64,000 bases of DNA from Aphelocoma coerulescens (GCF_041296385.1 NC_091014.1:49494078-49558077); one strand, 5' to 3'; positions 41,686 through 56,600 are shown, numbered from the stretch's first letter. Made by a program: numbers and translations. The notes: generated by a model from the letters alone, not told the origin.

Positions 41686-44600
41686 CTTTAAGACAAATGC
41701 AAACATACAGACGGGTTACCATCTCCGTGCACGGCAGCTTGAGCAGAGGGGTTTTCTTTAAACTAACAGGGCAAATCCTGAATTGACAAAGTCGTACAGC
41801 AGCAAGTATGGTGGTGTCTACACTCCCATGTACTCATGGCTGCCTTCTTCTTCCTGTTGAGATCAGAGCTGTGTTTACCCCCAAGCTATAGGGTATCATA
41901 GTTCATTAAAGCCACACTTCATCCTGAGAAGTCTGTTCGCTAATGAGACAGACGATGGCATCAGGAAATGTTTCTACTTAAAATTTTATGGAGGAAGATT
42001 CTGTGGCAATGGATGACAAAGTGTACAGTCATACATTCCCCCCGCCCCCCCCCCTTACTCTCACCCAATAATTAAGTGTCATAGAGTACAGTTCTCACTT
42101 TATAGTCAGTGAATATGATACAATGTGCAGTCATTTTTCTCCTTTCCCTCCCAAATCACCCTGTGCCTGTGCTTTCACTTAATTTATGATAGTTTTCATA
42201 ATTTTTTAAAAGGTCTACTGTAAAAGAATATTTCTCTGTCATCTCTGCACTTTAGGAGGGCACTTTAAAGACAATCAATACATATGCTTCAATGAGCTTT
42301 GTTTCTTAGGAGTCTGTGATCAATACTGAAAAGGTATATTGAATCCCAGATCAAAAAAAAAAAAAAAAAAAGGAGAAAAAACAGGGTAAGAAAAGAAAAG
42401 AAGTTGCTTGGTCTGACAGGATAATTGTAAATTGATGTGGATTTGTAATTTAATTAGGATACATATGCCGTGATGCTATACCAAACAAGTTGGGTGATAG
42501 GAGATTAGGGAAGTCTGTGAAACTTCAGAGTTTGAGAGGTATGCATTGATTAAATGGAATTAATTAAAGCTGTGTAATTACTGTAAGATACATATACACG
42601 AGACTAACCAAGCAACATCTTAAACTGGAGGAATCTGAAATAAGCAGTTGCTTGAAATGGCTGCCAGTGCTGTGGTGACACAACCCTGCCAGCTGATGAG
42701 CAAAGGTGGCAAGATGGAGCATTTCTGACTCAAGAGGTATTTTTATTTTACAGCTTCTAGTATATAAACTCTTAACTGTATAGCTGAATTTTAGATTTTT
42801 TTACATGCATAACTACCTTCTACTTACCACTGACTTCCGAATACTAACACGTGGTTTGGGAATAGGTTTAGAGGGTTTGTTTTCAAAGCTTTCAGGGAGG
42901 GTTGAAGAATGGCCCCCTTTTCGTGCTTGTAGTGCAAGCTGATAGGCCACCTCAAATGCTTGTCCTAGTGTAAGAATGATTTCGTAAGCTAAATTCTGGA
43001 ACAAAACAGAAACAGTTAAAATTGAGGTGAGGTTGAATTATTGTCAGATACATGAAGTGGGGTAGTGATTTGTAATGTAAATAATTAAAATCATGCTGGT
43101 AATATGCTCCTCAGTCTTGGTAGTGTTTACATCTGTCATTTGATTTCTCATTGATTAAAAACAATCTAAATGTAATTTATTGTATTGAAAGTAACTACTT
43201 CTACACCCCTTGAAAATGTCTCACTAAACATGAAAACATGAGTGGGTGATTGTGTGCCATCTCTTTTTAGAACAAGTACATTAACCTTCCCACTTTCCCA
43301 ACTCATCCTGTATCTGTTGTTCTCAGGATCCAGCCCCTCTTGCACTGTTGCTGTGTGATATTTGGCCTCTCTTTATTTCAGAACTCCTGAAAGTTCTGTC
43401 GTCCTCCAGAGCTGGCAGCCTGATGTGCTGCTTCCCTGGGCACATGGATGCTCTGTGCTCTCACCAAGCAGCACAGGAAGAGGCTGCAGCATGGGTGTGA
43501 TGCTTCCAAAAGGACAGAATGCCAGTGCTGGAAATGTGTGTTCTGATTTACAGATGCAGTGCAGCTGGGTATGTGTGCAGGTCAGAGCACCGCTTCAGGT
43601 GCATGCTGCAAGTCCTGGGGAAACCTCCTCATGGGTTTGTTTTCTAGAAGTAAAACTGAGCTCAAATACTCGTGTAACAATACTCTTGTAAGCAAGGGGA
43701 AGGGAGGTTAGTGGGCATAACCAAAAAAGTCAGGCTATTATGCCTAAAACCAGTCCTCTGTTTATGGGGGAAAAAAACCTATTGAAAGATTTATAAAGCA
43801 TGAGTGAGGTATCAGAGGGGTTGATATAAATACCTTTTCATATTTATATGTACAGTTTCACATCAATGAAAAAGCAGCTGTGAGTTTCAAATTTGACCTT
43901 AATCTAAATGGCAAGTGAATTCCTATGGTAATTTTTCTTCAGGTTTGTGGGTTTGTTTTTGTATATTTATTTTCAGGCTCCTACTGGAGCCTATTTTTAG
44001 GCTCCTACTAGAGCCTATTTCTGGGCTACTAACTCTGCAATAATGTTTAGAACCCCTGCAGAGCATCCATATGATGTCCTACAGTCCCCTTAGAATAATT
44101 CATAAATCTTTGATGTGATTCAGACATTACCCTCTCCTTCCTCAACCTCCACAGCCTATAGTTGGAAGCAATTCTGCATTGCTTAGAACCTAGGTGACCC
44201 CTTCAAATTCTCATGTTTCTGATACTTTTTCAAATGGGATATGTCTTTACTAGTCAAGTCTAACTGTTAAGCTTGCAGTAAGTGAGAAAGCAATGCAATG
44301 CACTTGGAAATACACTATTTGCCACCCTTCAATCATTAAAACAAAGTTAAATGGACAACCATTTGATTTCATGCCCTACACTTAAATTTCCCTGAAGAAT
44401 TTCCATTCCTCTTTTATCACCCATATATACTGTGATAATATAGGCTAAATTCAGCATATTTAGCTCATTATAAGAGCTTCTTATAAAGGTGCCAGCTCTG
44501 TTCTGTGTTAGGTCAGACAGAAAACAATTATACTCCTGCACTGGGACATGCTCTCTGATGACTACAGTCACAACAGCAAGCCAGCCAAAGTTTCATAGCT

Positions 44601-47600
44601 TCCTAAATAAGAATGTCTGCCTGATTTGATAGCTGTAGTCTCCAAATTATCTCCCCTTTAACTTCAAGGGAAACTGGCCAGGACTGAAAAACACTGAGGA
44701 TGCAGTTTGCCAGTGGAATAATAAAAGCAAAGCTAAAGAGGCTATAAAGTGCTCTGCCTTTTAGCAGAATTCTGGCTATGGAATTAAGAGCAGCAGAGTA
44801 TAGTCGTTAAAAATGTCGAGAATAATATAATTTGAAATGGAGTGTGCTTTTCAGTGGGATAAGAATATTATTCTAAAGAGAGATGTCTTTAGAATCAGCT
44901 GTCATGACAGTAAGAGAGCACACTATATCATGATGAGATTGTCTGCAGTGGATATTATTAAGGAATACATCAGCAGGACAAGGTGGAGGAATGGCTTGTT
45001 GGAGAATATGCAGACTACAATACTAGTAGGAGTGAGAAAAACACCATCCAGTGTGGCATACAAAAAGATCACTTGAGACTGGCCTGAAAATTTGGGAGAT
45101 CAGAGTGGAGACAGACTGAAAGTTTGCCATACTGAGCCATAATTTAAGTCCTGCATCTTGTATGAAGCCACTATAATCTGTTTTCCTTTGTTGTCTGTAA
45201 AATGAAAAAAATAGGCCTGCCTGGGACCTGAAAACCATAAGAAACATGTAACTGTTTCTCTGGTTAATAAATATTTGAAATATAGCAAATAAAACAGAAC
45301 ATTCACTGTTCTGTTCAATATTCGAAAAGCAAACTGAACCATAGCTTGTACATAAATTCATACATTGTGTATTATGGTAGAACCTTGACAAAGGGAAGTC
45401 TGAAAATGGAGGCAAGGAGGGCTTTAGAACTGTACATTGTAAAATTTTAAAAAATCATCTGAAAAAAACCCATAAGTAAATAAGGTTGGTTTGAAGAATT
45501 TCCCACCTGTAGTACTGGGAGAGAATTATAAGGACCAGAGTTGGTACAGATTCATGCAGGGGCTGTATTGGAGAGGTAGGAGCAGGACTCCCTTGAGGAG
45601 AGGGGTGGAAAACCAAACCAAAATCCATAGTGGAAATTCTTCTGATGGAGTGAAGAGACTTTACACCTTTTACATGTGGCACAAAAGGAAGGATCCAGGT
45701 GTCCCTCACCGACAGACGCCTAGCACAGAAGCTGTAGAGCCCCTGGCCACTGTAGGAGAGTCTGATTCTCCCAGCACCCCATCAAGCTCCTTAGAGAGGA
45801 GGGCCTGCAGTGCTTCCCAGCTGCTGCAATCCTGCTCCTTGCTTGGTATGCCACAGAAGGAAAGTGAGTAAGTCAACGCCCTTAAGCAACAATTTCTGGG
45901 AGGTGAGGAATGAGGTCAGCTGCCTTGTTTGCCAGGCAATGCTTCTGAGTCAGGATTCTTCAGCTTTAACTCAGCCAACCTGTTAAAATGGCTAATTGTT
46001 TCCTTACATTTTAACTGACTTTTTTGTTGTCTGTTCATAGGTGCATTGGGCAATGAAGGATTATCTTATAGATATTACTTTGGATATGTCCAATACCTGA
46101 ACCAGAAATTGATACAGGACCTGTGTTGATGGTTTGTTTGTCCAGAGGGAATCCTTCACTTGTAGATAAAAGGCTGCTCGGTAAATGAATGAAAGTGAAG
46201 TGGATTTCAAATATTGAGCAATAAATCCTATTCTTCCCTCAAACCTTTTCCCCTTCACTATTCTGTAATAAAGTCTGATGGTTTTGCAATTTTGATTATA
46301 GAATTTTAACTCTGAGTACTCAAGTTAAATGTACAGTGACTCCTAAATAGTATCAGTAATGCTTGTGGTTGCATGTCACGACACTAAAATACTTCCCTAT
46401 CTACAAATAAATTATTCTTGCCCACATTTCCTGAGAAACTGAAGGACCCAAGACAGTGATTTTTTTTCATAACATACGCAATATATTGCATTACAAAAAT
46501 ATATATGGTTTAAAATGCCTTCCACCTTACTGTGGATTTCTACCATTTTAAACTTTAGGTTTTTTTAATGATTGTATTTCTACCCATTGGCAAATGGGTA
46601 GAATTATTTTTATTAGCAAATGGGAAGATCAAGTTAACATGAACGTTAGCCTTTAAACAGAAAATTTAGTTCAGAGTATACTTGCATTCTGAATATCTAG
46701 CTGGATTTTATAGAGCTTGTACTCAAAAATGCTAGTTCCTGAGAAATAAAACAACACAAAAAGAGGATATCTGAGTAGGTTAACACCCCACTGAGGATTA
46801 GGTTGTAGGAGAAAACTAAGTTAAGACAGTTAGACATTAAAGTTTCCGTATTGCTTAAAATAGCCATTTAAAGTGCTTGGGATATTAAATGCTCCTCTTA
46901 AGGTACAGGAAGTGGGCAAAATGTAATTATTCCTGGATTACTTTTCTTCCCTTGCCAAGAAAGGAGATGAATTTCATCTGCAATACCTGAGTCTATGTTT
47001 CTGCTTGATTACTAAACCTATAAATGAAACTGCAGTACTCCAAAACCATTAAGCAGAATTTAAATGGACCAGGAGAAGTAATAACCTCACTCACTCAGTC
47101 TAATTTCAGTTGTTCACATAGCGCTAAAACCTATGTAATGTACCATCTTGTTGATCACTGTCTATCTATTTTTAACACAATTTCAAAGTTTTTCTACTCC
47201 CTGTGGATACTAAAATGTCAGCAGAGAATTTAAATAACAAAAGCACTCAACCAAAATGCTAAAATTCCTCTAACCTACCTGTACATCTTGTTATTTAAGT
47301 TCTCCCACACACTATTGCTGTGCAATGTTAACTATTTCCCCAGTCCCAAATAGAAAGCTGCAGTTCAGGCACCCCTGTTCTTTTGATTTAACTTATTTAT
47401 ATTCATGTAAGCATGTTTCAAGAATTCATACACATTCTATTAAAACATTTTTTCTTGAATAATTTTGAAGTTTTAATAGCACCTGAAATTTCTCTTGTTC
47501 ACAACTCAAAGGGTAAGTTTTGGTCTATAAATCTAAGCCATAAAAACTTTAGCCACTACTTAATTCACCAAATTTAGCTGAAAACTGCATGACTGATTAA

Positions 47601-50600
47601 TTGATATGTGCTCACGATTTCTTGAAACAATAATACTTTGTGCATCCCCATCAGAAAAGTACAACTGTAGGAAGAAATTACTAATTTTCCACCAACAGAA
47701 TAGGAGCTCTAAGGACTTTTGCTGAAGTTACATTTTGAGATATGTAGGCAAGAATTATAGAACAAGGAAATAAGAATTAAATAATTAATTTGCTATTTTC
47801 AAAATAAAGGCAATCTTGCAGTGTGTGATGAGATTTTAGAATGGACGGCAAAACATACTCGTTACAAACTTTTTGGAAGGCTTAGGCTTATACCTTAGGT
47901 TATAAGAATTACATGGCAAGACTTGTATGAAAAGACACCCGCTAAGTTTACACTCAACAGCTGAGGTGACAGAGGGGAGTTATTTCAGATGGGAAATATC
48001 CAAGAAAATCTCTGCTCTTCTCCAGAAATGTCTTTTTGCTATCCCATAGTAATCTTTTCCTGGGGTAAATGAATGATGCCTTCCATTAATCACCATTAAT
48101 ATATCCTGAAAATGTTTTAACAGAACAAAATAACTATTACTAATAGAAAGAACTATTAAATGAAGTATCTTCTATAAACTGACCACATCAAACGCAGTGA
48201 ATACGTGGCAGTAGTGGTGATTAGTCTTCAAGTCTTTAGTGATGTATGCAAACGTAGAAAGGTCTTCGGGGTCTTGTGCAGCACAGGAAATGTTTCGGAT
48301 TTCATGTTCAGCAATAATATTCTGTTTAAAAGAAAATTCAATCAATTTAGGAATTAAATTTAAAAGAGCCATAAAATGTCTTAAAAAGAGATTTAATAAA
48401 CCCCATGTGTGATCTTATACAGGTATTTGGAATTTTGACTCTCTCCAACTGCCAATCATCTGGTAGGAAACCATTATGTTCTAGAGTCTTCCCTATGAGG
48501 CCACTTGTGCTGTGGAGTTTATTCATGATCCTTTGACAAAGAGACATCTTTCCTGGCACACAGGACACAACTTCATAAGATGCTGGTATAGTGCTTAGAA
48601 ACTGTATTTATAGATACATTTTCCAAGCACTATACCAGCATCTTATGAAGTTGCTGGGGTTTTGTATAATCAAAATGGGACACTGTTTCAGTCCACTGAC
48701 AGACAGGATCTGGTGAAACCTAGCAAGCTCAATAGCCAGGTTTTTGCACATGCTGTTTGACAAATTTTAGCTTAGGAGAAAAAACCACCAAACATCACTT
48801 ATAATTGAAACCGTGAGATATCTAAAGGATTCTGATTACTAAAATGGCCAGCTACAGGAGGATCTGGCAACTTATCTCCCCTTACTGACAACAGCATCCT
48901 GTAAGAGACATGTAGGAAAATGAAACCATTCATGCACCGAGCACACTACTTGCAACAGCCAATGTAAGCTATAGCACACTACTGGGAGAGAGGTAGGGCA
49001 TGTCTGTCTGATGGAATAAAGAAAAGCTGTCTTAAAGCTTTGGAGAAAATTATGAATACTCATTACATAAACTGCTGATATGTAATTACTGTGTTCAGGC
49101 CAAAGGAACCATGAAGCCAGAGAAGAAGATACTGCAGAGTGGCTTATGACTAGGCCTTGCTTCAACAACACACGGGTTTCAAATGGTTTGTTTAAAGAGA
49201 AGAATGAGTCATTGAATAGGAATTTACTTAGGGGTTAGTTTATATGCTTTCTTGAGTTGTAGCCCTGCTGGCTGTAGCTCTGGCATTTCCACAAAAGCCC
49301 ACAGTGACAAATCTTGCTGCAGCATGACATCACTACTGCATCATGGAACAGGTGACACCTGTAGTGTCCCAGTTCCTCACACAGCCACCACTTCCTGCTG
49401 CCATGATGGCATCTGTCCAAGTTAAAACAATCTCTGAGCATATCTGGTTTTCCCTCACCCCCCTCTTTTCCTTCCCACCTAGTTTCCTCCACCTCCTTTA
49501 ATTTTTTTTTTTTAAATACATGCAACTAAATCGCTTCAGATGCTTTGCCATATCTTTTCTCATTTGCTAAGTGGCAACTTTCCCCTTGCATGTAGGTGTC
49601 AAGTTATCGAAAAGAGGTATTAACAGATCTAATTGAAGAAATCATGACTAAGGAAAAAATCTTAATAAAAAGCACACCAAATTTCAAATTATGGAAAAAC
49701 CGAGATAAGGAAACTCTTACTGAAGAAAAGAAATAATCCTCTTAAATTGTTGCAACATACTTGATTATTTCTGTTTAATGCATTATTCATAAAAATGACA
49801 AAACCAGTACTTGTGTTTCAATATATGCCAATTTATAATGACATGTATAATCTCTGCTCAACAACTGCTTGCTTTTAATGTTACTTGAAGCATTTTATTT
49901 CCTTTGTTCTCAAATTGATAACTTTTACCCTCAATAAAGATTTTGATGAGAATTAGAATTATACCAAAACCAGGGATTTAGATATCCACAGATAGAGCTG
50001 TAATACACTGTCGTTGATGTAGTGTTGGCAACAATGTAGTTCAGAAAACAGAAAGAATTCAAGCTTGGAAGGTATTAAAATCATATGTGAAGTATTTATG
50101 CCAAATCATGAGCCACAATGGAATCACCTGAATTTATGCAGCATATGTGAAAAGAGCTCTGCTATACTGAAGCTTATTTCTAGGTGACCTGGGGTTGACA
50201 CAGGGATTTGCACTTGAGTCAAAATTCATGGAGATTATTTTAATGTTTTAATTTTAAAGCAAGTGAATTTTAGAAACATACACATATCAAGTTTGTTTTG
50301 AATAAAATAAAGTATACCTAAACTAAATCTTCTGGATGGAAATTGATAGTGAAATTGAGTTTTTCCCTAGCTGCTCTAGGATATGCTCTGTGTTCTCCTT
50401 TCAAAATGAAACATTTTTCAGTGCACGTGTTTACTGTGTCCTACTGTCACATTTCAGTAGACCATGGTCATATTCTGTAGGAAGTAGAAGGCTATGAACC
50501 AGCTTGCTGTTCTGGGTACACTCCTCAGGCACTGACTGACACTCTACAGCTGTTCTAAAAATTGTCTTTCAGTTTGGCAAGAGAAACCTCCAATGCTTCT

Positions 50601-53600
50601 CAAAAAGTGGGGAAGCTGAAAGTCAGTTCTGGTTCTGCCAAGGAAATACCTTGGAGAGACCAGGTTTTTGTTAAGCAGCCTTCCTTTTGCTTGCCTATCT
50701 CATGCCAGCCAATCTCCCTTCTGGCAGAAATCACCCAGAAGTTAGGGTGAGCTGTGAGCCACAAGAAAATTCTGTAATCTGCTTTTTCCTAGGCAGCAAT
50801 TTCTTTCTGGCCTCACTTGCAAAGAAATGGTGTCATGCCAAGCTTCAAGATGCCACTGAAATAGCTGTGGTGGAATGAGGTCAGGGCCCCTTCGTCACCT
50901 GAAACTTTGCCTGCTATGACTGGGAATACAAATTCTTAGTTTGGTGGCATAAAGGAAAAGGATGAACAGCCATGAGAGCTGAGTGTTCAAGCACAGAACT
51001 GCTAGCTAGTTTTGTCATTAAAAGGTATGTATTTATTGCTAAGTGGTGCCCAGCGCTGTCAACTAGAAGCTCATATGGAAGCAGTACAAGTCTGAATATG
51101 CTCTCACCTTAGTGCTAATCTGTTTTGGGTCTTGAAGGAATTGGGAACAGCACACTGTGGACAAGGATGATAACAATGCTTCTGGGAGAGTTGCAGGCTA
51201 TTACCTGGTTTTTACAGAAGGGAAAGGCAGCGCAGATTTTGAACTGGAGAGAAAGCAATCTACCACTTGAGAAAAAACATTGGACTGTGGCACTATTTAC
51301 CTCCATCAAATACATCCGTTGCACTACTAGGTTTCAGTGGGACTCATCTAGAGTGATCTAATGCAATTTGCCAAACTTCTTTCAGGTTTCCATCTTACAT
51401 AAGACTCTATGCACTGTGCAAAGAGACACAAGAAGCTCCTTTTGTTCTCCTGATTTTTTTTGTAAAAGGACATTGCAGTTACATCCTTTACGCTACAGAG
51501 GAGATTTAAGAGCTGAAAACAGCATTATCCAAGTTAGAGTCAATAGCATTACAATGTCCTGATTTATGCCCTACACATGAGAGAACATAAAGGGAATGAG
51601 GGTTGTAGAAGCTCAGTTTTGAATCAATGGAAGGAAAAAGGAGCTGTCAGGAATCTCTGGTCCCTCTGCTATGGCAAATATGCCAGACTTGAAACAACAG
51701 TAATTTCACCTCAGTTTTTCTTTTATGCCATCTTCTAAATATAAATATGGCTTCCAAACTTCAGCAGAGGTTCACAAATCTGCTTCCACCCTTCACTTAA
51801 AACACAGTTAAATTAAACTTAGAAACTGATTGATTTGGCAAGTTTGATGGATACTGGGATAGATGTACTGTGTGGTGTGAATGTTCAGCAACACAAAGCT
51901 GCTATATACATTATTAACCCGGTCAGGTAGCTGGGTTGTCAGATTATTCTTTATATTGCTTAGTCAGTTTTAGTCACATAACAGAAAAGAGAATTTCTTT
52001 TCTGTTCATATAAAATCATCAGTATGGATTGTGTTTCCTTGCCGTTTTAGACTTACAAAGAAGAGAAATTAATGCATTACTTTACTTCTGTTTACAGAGC
52101 TTATACATTTTACTTTGGCAAAGCAATAATCCATTGCTCTATCCATCACTGAATTCTCTGATCTCTCAATTTCTGCTTTTGTGGCTTTGGTTAGTTGGGG
52201 TTTTTTAAAGATTTGGATGTATTTCAAAATGTAAGAAACAAAGCACAGAAGCATTGCCACACAGGAAGATGAAAAAAAAAGTGGAATAACAACTATTAAG
52301 AAGCTGCTGCACTTCAGGTAGTTAAATGGCTAGCATCAAGAAAACAGCTCACAGAGAGGCTGTAGTATTTGAGTGTCTGGAAAGGACATTCAAGGCTTGT
52401 GTTTCTTAATCTTAAAATATCTGGCCCTGGATGAAACTGCATCTTTATTCTTTATTGAGACATCTTTTTTTTTTTTTTTATTTCCCCAGATTATATTAAC
52501 GAACATATATATATATATATATATAATGCATACTAAGGAACTGTATAGAGAAAAATATGGTAAAGGATTCCACAGAGGCTCCCTGCTGAATGTCTGTTGT
52601 GATAAGCTTGCATTTAATAGCAGAATGCTGGACGCAATGATCTCCAAATAAGCCATTAAAACTGCTTCACTTGTCCTCCAGACTGAGTTTCTGGAGAATG
52701 ACAATGACATTATACCCATTTTGGAGAAAAGAGGAGAAAAAAAGGAGAGGAAAACATGAAGTGCAAATCTGTCCCCTCTCTGGCCTGGCCTTCATAGGTA
52801 TTACTATTTTTCCTAGTTGTGAGAAAAAAAAGCTAATATTGAATAATTGCACATACCTTATTTGTGGCATCAATAAATTTGACTCCCTTGTAAGAGACAG
52901 ATAGGACAATAGTTGGTACTTTCTTCATCTGTTCCGTAGACTTCTGAAATCAAAATGAAGATATTATTAGAGTTGTGTTGCATTGCAAGAACAGTGCTCT
53001 CTTCTTCTGATTAAATACCTAAGTTAAACAAATATTTTACTTTTTCTTCAGCCAGCTCCCAATTTATGCTCTCTTGTAGTTAAAAAACTAAAAAAAGCTT
53101 TAAGTTTGTTGTGAGGATGGTAAAAATTTTCCTTTTTCATAACACAGTGGGAAGATAATAAAGCAACTTTTCCAGGCTTAAAAAGACCAGTCATGCAACC
53201 AGTGTTTCCCAAAACATGTGTGTTTAGGACATCTATCTGATATGCCCCATCCACTGCTGCCTCCCTCCCCTTCTCCTGCCCTTCCCAGCTGTAAGAATCA
53301 ACAGCACAGTACTTCTTGTACTGTTTTTCTTTGCTGCAATTAGTTGTTATTTAGAAATATTTCCCTGGTTTTCCCTTCTTCGCAGTTGTATTTGTGACAC
53401 GAGGTATCCTTGCAGCCTGCCAGGCCTGCCAGTCAATCCGTCAGCCCAGCGTTGTATCTTGTCACTCCACACTTCGACTGCAGCTGCTACTGGAAGCTGC
53501 TTTACACATGAATTAGCACACAGGCTTATTCTGCATTCTCTCAGTGCCAGGTTCTCCTACCTACAGTTCATGCCCTCCTGTGAGATTGTTTTTCCTTTTA

Positions 53601-56600
53601 TGCTAGTCTGCTTCTGTGTGCCTTCAGTGTGATGCACACAGCAAATATATTTCCCCCTGAACAGAATAGGAAAATATTTGGAGCAGATTTAAGTTCTCTG
53701 CAGAAAAAAATGTTCATTAGTTTACAGATTAAATTTACTAGAACAACCCCAAAACCAACCAAACAAAACCCCAAAATACAGCATAATAGTTTATAACTGA
53801 TTTGAGTTCTTTTAAGGCAGAAGACAATTCTACATAAAACTACTAGACTATTCTACATAAAACTACTATAGATAAACAGGTAACACTCAGAAAATGCTTA
53901 TTTATGGAGCTATCTGCAAACAATCACAGAGATCAATCAAATATTTTCTTGAGAGGAAATGAACTTTTGACAGTTACAGGCAAACATGAAGAAACGGGCA
54001 CACAGAAGGTGAGTGCAAACACACTGAAGTCTAGAATTGGCACATAGGAAGATCATTAAAGCAGCTGAACAAAAGTAGCAGTGGTGGCTTTGTATTATTC
54101 AAAAAAACCCAGAGCAGCAGAGATAGAAACTTGAAAACACAAACAGTAACTAAAAAAATGTTTGAGAAAGTAGGCGATGCTAACACTAGAGAGCAAAACA
54201 AACAGAAGCTTAAAACAAAAAAAAAACAACCCTGTAATCATGTCTCCTTATTGGCTCTTGATCCTCCCAGAATCAACCAAGACTTCATTTTTGTCAGCAT
54301 AAAGTTCTAAGCTACAGATCCTGCTACATTCTGCAATTAGTGTCTGGGCCATGAAGACTATAACCTCTAATTAAACTTCAAGGAGAGCCCCACCCGTCCG
54401 TGTAATAGAGAGGACTTGTTGGATCTCTCCATCTCAAATGACGAGAGACTTGAGACAGCAATCAAGCGTCAATTTATCCTGCAGAAAACTCCTTTCACCC
54501 AGAATACTCGGCACTTTTAAGAAATGAAAGCTTAAATGATAAAACATCCTGAAGAATTTTAACAAAATCTGAAGACACTAATCTGATCTGTGTGCTTCTG
54601 AACTGAGTGGGGAAAGAAATGGTATCCCTGCCAAAAGCAGAGCAAGCAGCTACCTGTATGTGTGTGTCACTGTAAGATCTTAAATGAGCCTTTTCATAAA
54701 ATTCAATTTCAATGCACAGAAAGCATGACAGTGACTGTACAGAAGCTGCAGTACATACAGCTATCAGAATAACAAGCAATAAACCCCATACACGCTCATA
54801 CTAGACAAAATAGTCACAAATATGACAATATCACTTTAATCATCTGGCAAGGCAGCAATCATCCAACTTTTGTCCTTTCATTCTAGTCCAACAGCTACAC
54901 ACAAGAGCGCTTTCTTTTGCATTTTGATTATTGCAATTACCTCCTTAACAGCAAAATTCCTTTTCTCCAATGAGCTATACAAACACAGGTACTCAGTTCA
55001 CATATTTTAGCTTTTTGGTATAATTCCCACCATCTGCTATTTGCCATAAAGGTGAAGCATCCTGTTGGCCAGGCCACACTGTACCAACAACCTCCTTCCT
55101 CTAGACCTGCAGTTCATAATTTAATCATCTTCATCTGCTCCACATTCACCTGGGTCTGTCTAGACCAGACCTGACCTCTAGTATTTAATTGGGGTTGCGA
55201 ACTGCCAGAAGACTGTCTCTGAGTGAAATAGCTCACCAAGATGCTATTAAATTACAGCTGGCAAATTAGGAAATGAATCAGAGACTGATGGACACTTGTA
55301 ATTTATTAAACCAAACTGTCTCTTCTGGTAAGGAACACAGGATGTTCCTCATCAGCCTGTAAACCATACAAACCCCAGGATTTATGCAAAGGTGTTCTGG
55401 AAGACTGCAGTCCAGTGTAGAATTATGATCTGGGGTAACAATTCTGCACTTGTACTTCCAGTGAAACAAACAGCTGGGCAGTGGAGTAACATCCTTTGTT
55501 ATTATGACAGTGCCATCAAGAAAAACACGCAGCTCTATTGCCTGGCTCGACTCTTAGTGATACAGTAACTGAAGTCCACCAGATAATTATTATTTCCAAG
55601 CAGTTTCCAGGCTTCAACAGTTTTGAGTTGTCATGGTGAGCTCACACTATTTGCTTGTTGTTCCTTTCTTTTTAATGAAGGAGTTGTCTGCCAGAACGTG
55701 TAACGTGAGAATTCAGAGATACAGGATGAATACCTTTTGCTCAGGCACTGTAGGTGCTTTGGCTCTGAATTCTAGGATGGCGAGATGAAGTCCCACAGCT
55801 TTCTTGGTCAGACATTTCACACCTCTGTGCAGGCCAAGTGGGCATCTCTGCCCATGTCTGTGCCCAGAATCTGAGAATAAGGTGGAACACAGGAATCAGT
55901 ATTCCCTTTCCTCGGGCTTTTAGGTTCTAGCCACTGTATCAACTCCATGAGGACACGAGATGACAAAATATTCTTGTCCATCTGGTGTCTCTGTGGGAAG
56001 CATATGGACTTGAGCCAAAGTTACAGGAGTCACAGCTGAAGGCTGGCATTGGATGTCATGTGTATGCTGACATATGGTCTAATGCTCCAAGGCATGTTCA
56101 TACCATAGTAGCAGGATTAGATTTCATCTCACGTAGAAGCAATCATAGTGACAGGACACTGTCTTTGGGCAAGTGCTCACTGGCCTGGAAGTGGTCATAG
56201 TTCCTATGAATTCCACTGTTTGTGACTGTAACTGCTCTTAATTTCAATGCACTTCTTCAGGAGAATCACCTGGGTGAACAGCAAGCCTCTTCCAGGCTCC
56301 CTGCCAGTGCCTGTTGCTGATCAGCTGGTCACCTATGTCAGGACAGATGTGCATGCCCCGTCTCCGTGGGTGCACTGCTCCTGCAGCCAGGAGTCTCTGC
56401 ACTGCTAGCTTTGGTCCCACCTCTGAAATCCTTGCTGCCAGACAGGTAGGTGACTACATGAAAGCAGGCCATGTATAATTCAAGAACCGTAAAACAGGTT
56501 TGTCTGCGTACACAGGAAGACAGAAAAAAGCATCACCATCCTAAATCTAATGTGACATATGTGCAGCTTCCCCAGACTTCTCAAAAGACACAGAGCATCT

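Larger units (their letters stand above)
41686..42827 (-). other. ANKS1B: ANKS1B last intron
   Basis: About 1.1 kb with a C-rich run at 42037-42054, a poly(A) run at 42353-42371, and no other recognisable element. Confidence 0.6.
42996..48183 (-). other. ANKS1B: ANKS1B intron
   Basis: About 5.2 kb. It contains tandem hairpins at 43975-44030 and an 11-bp stem hairpin at 46578-46603. Open frames such as 45491-45871 (plus, 126 codons) have no recognised product and lie antisense to the gene. Confidence 0.55.
48322..52856 (-). other. ANKS1B: ANKS1B intron
   Basis: About 4.5 kb. It holds the 86-bp near-perfect palindrome at 48568-48653, only 250 bp upstream of the following exon in transcript order, and an (AT)n microsatellite at 52505-52525. 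Nothing else is recognised. Confidence 0.55.

Noticed and set aside
45491..45871. 126-codon plus-strand ORF antisense to an ANKS1B intron, with a minus-strand ORF over part of it
   Set aside because: No family resemblance and low-complexity S/P-rich residues; most likely chance.
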